A stretch of 64,000 bases of DNA from JBBQFI01 sp038321775 (GTDB lineage Bacteria; Verrucomicrobiota; Verrucomicrobiia; Chthoniobacterales; UBA10450): NCBI GenBank assembly GCA_038321775.1, contig JBBQFI010000010.1:77145-141144 (forward strand). The letters are read 5' to 3'. Positions 60,195-64,000 of the stretch are shown one piece after another. Both the position numbers and the translations under genes were made by a program. Numbering within the stretch: position 1 is the first letter of the stretch; every line of letters begins with the position of its first letter. Under the pieces are notes generated by a model. That model did not search any database. It was given only the letters and a program-made list of their open reading frames with translations, and was not told where the DNA came from.

Positions 60195-60893
60195 AGAAGG
60201 CGGCTTTGCGAGCTTGTCTGCTCTTCGGACAGATCCATCTTGAACAGGCGCAGCCATTATGTTCCCGCTCCCTTGAGCGTGTCATAACGGGCAACTCAGC
60301 TTTGGCATTCGGCGCCGGTAATTAGACATCATGGCCCGTACCGCATTCGGACTGGCCATCACGGCACCATTGCCTAAAAGTACCACACTCACTTTACCGG
60401 CCACCCAATTCGGTGCCGAATCCAACTCCTACTTTGCCCGAAACCCCGACAAGCCCGAGCGCTGATCTTTGCTCGAGAGCGATTTGTAACAGCTTGTGAT
60501 ATGCGAAATGTTATCGCCGCTTCAAGTGACCAGTAGCTTAAAACTGGAGGCGAGGGGTGTCGAACCCGCTTGGGGACCCGCAAACCTTAACATCTGATGC
60601 GATTCGCGATGCGAAATTGTTTTTCGTCGTCATTGAGGTTGGGTTATTTGGGCGGAGTTGTCACGATATTTGCGTCTTCCAAGCTATTGTTTACGCAAAC
60701 TAAAAATCGGAGTCCGCGGGCATTTCCGTGCATGCCGTCCACTCGTCCTTCTCGATTCTAAGGAAACCGATCGACGCCCGCCGCTTCGGATTTATCTGCG
60801 CCGAGCTGGTAACGGCATTTCATTCCAGCAAAATGCCTTCGAGTGTACCACTTAACAAACCGCAGCATCGGCCTTTCCACGATTGCCTTCAGC
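60195..60893. other. 700-bp non-coding stretch
   Basis: Reading all frames I find only short, implausible reading frames. The one recognisable item is a tRNA/tmRNA 3'-end-like fragment (60545-60570, minus strand). Base composition shifts along the stretch. I read it as eroded integration or intergenic DNA. Confidence 0.5.
60545..60570 (-). other. tmRNA/tRNA 3'-end-like fragment (possible old attachment site)
   Basis: On the minus strand the fragment reads AGCGGGTTCGACACCCCTCG followed by CCTCCA, like the T arm and acceptor 3' strand of tmRNA or a serine-type tRNA. No matching 5' half, D arm or tag reading frame is present nearby, and the T stem has mismatches. This fits a leftover att copy from an element that integrated at such a gene. 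Confidence 0.4.
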
Positions 60894-61592
60894 CTATTTG
60901 GTTTTCGCGGCGCCGGTTTTCGCGAGCGCCTTCTTCGCCAGATGGCTAACATAGAGGGTAACGGCGACGGTCGCGAGGAGTCCTACGCCTAACAAAACGT
61001 ATTTCAGCGGCGAGCTACCGCTGCCGCCACTGATGCCCGCTTTTCCAGCTCCACCAAGATAGGCGTAGAGCAGGGTGCCTGGTAGCATCCCACCCGCTGA
61101 GGCGGCAAGGTAAGGCCAGAAACCGACCGCGGTTACTCCGTAGAAATAGTTACTGAGGTTAAAAGGAATGAGCGGACTGAGCCGCAGCAGTCCGATGATT
61201 TTCCAACCCTGCGCGCCGATCGCCTTGTCGATGGCGGCGAATTTCTTGTTGCCTTTAGTGGCGGCTTGCACGCGCTTCCGCACCAGATAGCGGCCGCAAA
61301 GAAACGCCAGGCTCGAGCCAATGATCGCACCCGCCAGCGCCACAGCGGTGCCGCCGATTACTCCATAGACCAAGCCAGCGGCGACGGTGAAAATCCAACC
61401 CGGCAAAAACAAAACCGTTGCCAGTGCGTATGCTAAGATGAAAAGGACAACGCCAGGCGCGCCGAGAGTTTGCACCCATTCGCTGAACGCCTTAACCCAA
61501 TCTTTCACCGGCAAAAAAGCTGTGGCGCTGGAGAGCGCGACGAGGGCCACGCCGAGCGCGATCCATTTCCAATATTTTTTCAGGAACTTCAT
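60894..61592 (-). CDS. TVP38/TMEM64 (DedA-superfamily) membrane protein
   Basis: 232 aa with five to six hydrophobic helices. LFLPGWIFTVAAGLVYGVIG, then GTAVALAGAIIGSSLAFLCG, and RLSPLIPFNLSNYFYGVTAV are the SNARE-associated/VTT core, seen in lipid scramblase-like and DedA proteins. The start overlaps the 52-aa gene (ATGA), which itself overlaps the glycosyltransferase gene. Genes of this type often accompany TIGR04283-class glycosyltransferases in arsenosugar-like clusters. Confidence 0.88.
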   Translation of the reverse strand: MKFLKKYWKWIALGVALVALSSATAFLPVKDWVKAFSEWVQTLGAPGVVLFILAYALATVLFLPGWIFTVAAGLVYGVIGGTAVALAGAIIGSSLAFLCGRYLVRKRVQAATKGNKKFAAIDKAIGAQGWKIIGLLRLSPLIPFNLSNYFYGVTAVGFWPYLAASAGGMLPGTLLYAYLGGAGKAGISGGSGSSPLKYVLLGVGLLATVAVTLYVSHLAKKALAKTGAAKTK

Positions 61593-61747
61593 AGAGTTTT
61601 AGCGCACGCGCGCGCAGCGATAGAGCCAGGCGAGAGCTTCCTCGCGAAGAGCGTTAGCCACGTCTTGTTGTATTTGTCGCCGGCTTTGCGCGCGAGTTGG
61701 GCAAATTTTACGACGTCATAACGCCCGATCCTTGTGTTATCGCTCAT
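61589..61747 (-). CDS. 52-aa protein in glycosyltransferase-TVP38 operon
   Basis: MSDNTRIGRYDVVKFAQLAR, then KAGDKYNKTWLTLFARKL. It is basic and probably helical, with no cysteine. Both ends overlap their neighbours by ATGA (61744-61747 and 61589-61592), strong support for a real, co-translated gene despite its size. The frame extends 29 codons further upstream, but the overlap favours the ATG at 61747. Function unknown. Confidence 0.6.
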   Translation of the reverse strand: MSDNTRIGRYDVVKFAQLARKAGDKYNKTWLTLFARKLSPGSIAARACAKTL

Positions 61748-62454
61748 ATGAGAACGTCGCGCGGATGGCGCGGCGGTTCCGAGCTCGGAAGTCCGCGCAC
61801 GAGATAACGCAGCGTAAGCAGGAAATCGAGACACGTTCTACGGGTCGGGCCGGCGCGATCGAAGCGGCGTGAGGATGAAGTAACAGCCGGCCGCAAGGTG
61901 ACGCTGCGTCCAAATGGCCGCAGACGGCGTGAGAAATCGAGATCCTCGAAGCGATCTACTTCGCGAAATCCGCCAAGTTGGAAAAAAATGGCGCGGCGGA
62001 CGAACATGGCCTGGTCGCCAAGATGCCAGCCAATCAATCGATTGCGGCAAAGCGCGAGGAAACAAGTCACGCGCAGAAGCAGCGAGGGCGAAGCATAGCG
62101 CCGGGCGAAGGCGCCGCCGGCCACCTCGCGGTCTTCGAGCGCATGGCCAATTAACTCCAAAGCGTTTTGCGGCAGGACCGTGTCGGCGTGCAAGAACAAA
62201 AGCAGATCCCCGCGTGCATGCATCGCGCCAAGATTTAATTGGTGAGCGCGTTGCCGGCGCCGGCTTTCGAGGACGCGCGCGCCGGCGGCAGCGGCGATAG
62301 CGACGCTTTCATCCGAACTGCCGGCATCAACCACCAGAATCTCGCAGGAAGTATTTTCGGAGAGCGCCGCGGCGATGCTTTGGCCTAACGAATCCGCTTC
62401 ATCCAGCGTGGGAATGATGATCGAGATCATCGGCTCTGCATCCGCGGAATTCAT
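61744..62454 (-). CDS. TIGR04283-type family 2 glycosyltransferase (arsenosugar-associated)
   Basis: 236 aa GT-A glycosyltransferase. ISIIIPTLDEADSLGQSIAA, EILVVDAGSSDESVAIAAAA, RAHQLNLGAMHARGDLLLFL, HADTVLP (DxD-like HAD) and GWHLGDQAMFVRRAIFFQLG with FREVDRFEDLDFSRRL match the TIGR04283 class. This class is named for its place beside arsenosugar genes; no ArsM or ArsS is seen in this window. First gene of a three-gene overlapping operon. An exact 9-mer copy is at 62383. Confidence 0.88.
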   Translation of the reverse strand: MNSADAEPMISIIIPTLDEADSLGQSIAAALSENTSCEILVVDAGSSDESVAIAAAAGARVLESRRRQRAHQLNLGAMHARGDLLLFLHADTVLPQNALELIGHALEDREVAGGAFARRYASPSLLLRVTCFLALCRNRLIGWHLGDQAMFVRRAIFFQLGGFREVDRFEDLDFSRRLRPFGRSVTLRPAVTSSSRRFDRAGPTRRTCLDFLLTLRYLVRGLPSSEPPRHPRDVLI

Positions 62455-62589
62455 TCGTTATGCGAGCGCATACGGGAGAACTTTATTCCGGCGCCGTGCG
62501 AGTGAAGCCGGAATTCCGGGCCGGCCTGGAATAAACCAACGCGCCCCGACTCCAATATGGTGCAGGTCCAAACGGCGGCCTAATCGCGT

Positions 62590-63165
62590 ATGAAAAAGGA
62601 ACTAAACAAAATCGAGCGCCTTGGATTCAAGGCCACATGGCTGGCCGGTTTGGGTTTGGCCTGCTCGATTGCGCTCAGCAGCGCGGTGCAGCCGCCGAGC
62701 GATAAAGGCGATCGTGTCGTCACCGGGGGCGATCTCGCTTTCATGAACGACGCCGCTCCCGGCGGCTTGGCCGAAGTCGAGCTTGGCCGGCTCGCGGCCG
62801 AACGCGCGACCAGTCCTCAGGTGAAACAATTCGGGCAGCAAATGATCGAGGATCACTCGAAGGCGGGTAAGAAACTGGAGCAATTGGCCCAGCTCAAGAA
62901 AGTGAAACTTTCCCCGGGCATTCTTCCGCAGGCGAAGCAGACCAAGGAAAAATTAGCAAAGCTGACTGGTGAAACTTTCGACCGTGAATATGTGAAGACG
63001 ATGGTGCAGGTGCACGAGAAGGACGTTACCGCTTTCGCAGCCGTTTCCAAAAACGCGACCGATGCGGACGTGAAAACCTTCGCCGCCGCCACCCTGCCGA
63101 CTCTCCAGCATCACTTGGAAATGATCCGCGCGCTCGCCAGGAACATGAACGTCCAGACGAAATAG
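62590..63165 (+). CDS. DUF4142 domain-containing secreted protein
   Basis: 191 aa: a signal-like hydrophobic stretch (TWLAGLGLACSIALSSA), then a four-helix ferritin-like DUF4142 domain: DLAFMNDAAPGGLAEVELGR, KQFGQQMIEDHSKAGKKLEQ, TFDREYVKTMVQVHEKDVTA and LPTLQHHLEMIRAL. Several His/Glu are positioned as in the family. The role is unclear; members are often stress-related envelope proteins. It is divergent from the glycosyltransferase operon and likely in one unit with the DUF417 gene 32 bp downstream. Confidence 0.9.
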   Translation: MKKELNKIERLGFKATWLAGLGLACSIALSSAVQPPSDKGDRVVTGGDLAFMNDAAPGGLAEVELGRLAAERATSPQVKQFGQQMIEDHSKAGKKLEQLAQLKKVKLSPGILPQAKQTKEKLAKLTGETFDREYVKTMVQVHEKDVTAFAAVSKNATDADVKTFAAATLPTLQHHLEMIRALARNMNVQTK

Positions 63166-63197
63166 CCCGCGGCCTGCCGCAAAACAGAAAGAGAAAT

Positions 63198-63704
63198 ATG
63201 GCAACAAGAACGATGGAAACCGAAATGACGGACGGGCCCGGAAACACTCTGGAAAAAATTGGCGCGGTCGTCATTCGCTATGGCCTGGTCGCAGTCTTGC
63301 TCTGGGTGGGACTGTTGAAATTCACCGCCTACGAAGCGGAAGGCATTCAGGGATTGGTCGCCAATTCGCCGCTCTTCTCCTGGGCCTATGGCGTGATGAG
63401 TGTGCGCAGTTTTGCCGCGGTGCTGGGGGTGATTGAGATCACTCTTGGCGTTTTGATCGCTCTGCGTTTCGTGGCTCCGAAGCTCTCCGCTTTCGGAAGC
63501 ATCGGCGCGGTCATCATGTTCCTGCTCACCATGACCTTTCTTCTGAGCACGCCAGGCGTCTGGCAACCTGGTTACGGCTTTCCCTTTTTGTCGCCCATGC
63601 CCGGACAGTTCATTGCCAAAGATTTGCTCTTGCTGGGCGCTGCGCTCTGGACTGCGGGCGAAGCTTTGCGGGCCGCTGCCAGCAGCTTCAGGGCGACCCG
63701 TTAA
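63198..63704 (+). CDS. DUF417 family membrane protein (YkgB-like)
   Basis: 168 aa with four membrane helices. VIRYGLVAVLLWVGLLKFTA, YEAEGIQGLVANSPLFSW, IEITLGVLIALRF and the last part GFPFLSPMPGQFIAKDLLLL are typical of DUF417/YkgB, linked in other bacteria to hypochlorite and redox stress (RclC). It is followed by the convergent trpE, the two overlapping by ~17 bp at their 3' ends. Confidence 0.9.
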   Translation: MATRTMETEMTDGPGNTLEKIGAVVIRYGLVAVLLWVGLLKFTAYEAEGIQGLVANSPLFSWAYGVMSVRSFAAVLGVIEITLGVLIALRFVAPKLSAFGSIGAVIMFLLTMTFLLSTPGVWQPGYGFPFLSPMPGQFIAKDLLLLGAALWTAGEALRAAASSFRATR

Positions 63705-64000
63705 AGACAGCGGAAGACGCCATCGCCAGAGCGCGAGCGACCGCGCCGGCCTTGTTCAGCGTCTCCTGGAATTCCGCGGTGGAATCGGAATCGGCGACAA
63801 TGCCGGCACCGGCTTGGAAATAGGCTTTGCCATTCTTCAGGACCGCAGAGCGAAGCGCGATGCAGGAGTCGAGATTGCCGTCGAAGCCGAAATAACCGAT
63901 CGCTCCGGCGTAACAGCCTCGCCGGGTTTGCTCGAGTTCGGCGATGATCTGCATCGCGCGAATCTTCGGTGCGCCTGAGACGGTCCCTGCCGGGAAAGTC
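63688..64000 (-). CDS. trpE: Anthranilate synthase component I, C-terminal part (5' end outside window)
   Basis: The minus strand reads TFPAGTVSGAPKIRAMQIIA, ELEQTRRGCYAGAIGYFGFD, GNLDSCIALRSAVL and then QAGAGIVADSDSTAEFQET. This is the chorismate-binding C-terminal core of TrpE, and the GNLDSCI block favours TrpE over PabB. It makes anthranilate, the first step of tryptophan synthesis. About 104 residues are visible; the rest lies beyond the right edge. Confidence 0.93.
   Translation of the reverse strand, partial: TFPAGTVSGAPKIRAMQIIAELEQTRRGCYAGAIGYFGFDGNLDSCIALRSAVLKNGKAYFQAGAGIVADSDSTAEFQETLNKAGAVARALAMASSAVFNGSP

Larger units (their letters stand above)
910..62391. repeat. Dispersed 9-mer family TCGTTAGGC / GCCTAACGA (uptake-sequence-like)
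   Basis: Exact copies by eye. As TCGTTAGGC: 910, 1012, 24704, 26470, 27439, 30456, 45227, 46998, 53277. As GCCTAACGA: 3247, 7853, 14297, 15131, 16810, 20777, 24037, 27959, 30031, 31345, 32324, 54375, 59752, 62383. Twelve of the 23 extend to CTCGTTAGGC. A TTGTTAGGC/GCCTAACAA form occurs six times more (102, 18539, 25298, 19414, 52673, 60987). One-end mismatches lie at 13001, 39273, 40951, 42455, 46251 and 48215. Copies fall in genes in different frames, between genes and in rnpB. Confidence 0.85.

Noticed and set aside
60545..60570. Complete tRNA or tmRNA gene
   Set aside because: Only a T-arm-like piece and an acceptor 3' strand are visible; no 5' half, D arm or tag frame was found within several hundred bases.

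Overview
The window looks like a chromosomal segment of a soil-type Verrucomicrobiota bacterium, probably near Chthoniobacterales (Spartobacteria). The evidence is two PEP-CTERM-sorted beta-strand-repeat surface proteins, a eukaryote/archaeal-type prolyl-tRNA synthetase, small dispersed inverted-repeat elements and a moderately GC-rich composition. The placement is inference; no rRNA operon is present to test it.

Layout. 1-9.7 kb: housekeeping (3' part of a proline dehydrogenase/P5C dehydrogenase fusion, rsmI, a PhyH-type oxygenase with a methyltransferase, rplU-rpmA, an adk-like kinase with a zinc-ribbon protein, fmt, pyrH, frr). 9.7-16.3 kb, minus strand: two paralogous PEP-CTERM proteins bracketing a membrane protein and a glutaredoxin, then proS and a secreted CAP-domain protein. 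16.4-36.9 kb: rplM-rpsI, an aminotransferase, a small toxin-antitoxin module set between two copies of the rnpB 3' end, rnpB, membrane proteins, peroxiredoxin, aconitase, a TPR/coiled-coil secreted protein, tRNA-His, a CysJ-like reductase, a large membrane protein, a metallo-hydrolase, comEC, trmB and msrA.

37.7-53.7 kb is a biosynthetic gene cluster. A plus-strand Sfp-type phosphopantetheinyl transferase converges on a minus-strand operon whose first five genes overlap by ATGA. These encode a DH-FkbH-FkbM-ACP fusion, a 3-hydroxyacyl-CoA dehydrogenase, a free ACP, an acyl-CoA dehydrogenase and a stand-alone adenylation domain with an EntF-like serine pocket. After a gap of about 160 bp comes a KS-AT-KR-ACP-C-PCP-TE megasynthase. 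The four-gene set (A domain, ACP, two dehydrogenases) matches the logic of aminomalonyl-ACP formation from serine known from zwittermicin. The FkbH domain matches glyceryl-ACP or hydroxy/methoxymalonyl-ACP formation. I infer a small oxygenated, amino-bearing polyketide-peptide. The thioesterase has cysteine where serine is usual.

53.7-64 kb is accessory: decayed TPR sequence, a zinc-ribbon membrane protein followed by a broken partial duplicate of itself, several secreted proteins (BON, Sel1-repeat, DUF4142), a 700-bp non-coding stretch with a tmRNA/tRNA-like 3' fragment, a three-gene operon (TIGR04283-type glycosyltransferase, 52-aa protein, TVP38/TMEM64 protein), a DUF417 protein and the 3' end of trpE.

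Across the whole window a 9-mer, TCGTTAGGC (reverse complement GCCTAACGA), occurs at least 23 times exactly. About 0.5 would be expected for random sequence. It lies on both strands, inside genes, between genes and inside rnpB, at a density reminiscent of DNA-uptake sequences, and the window also encodes ComEC. This motif and the biosynthetic cluster are the two most interesting things seen here.
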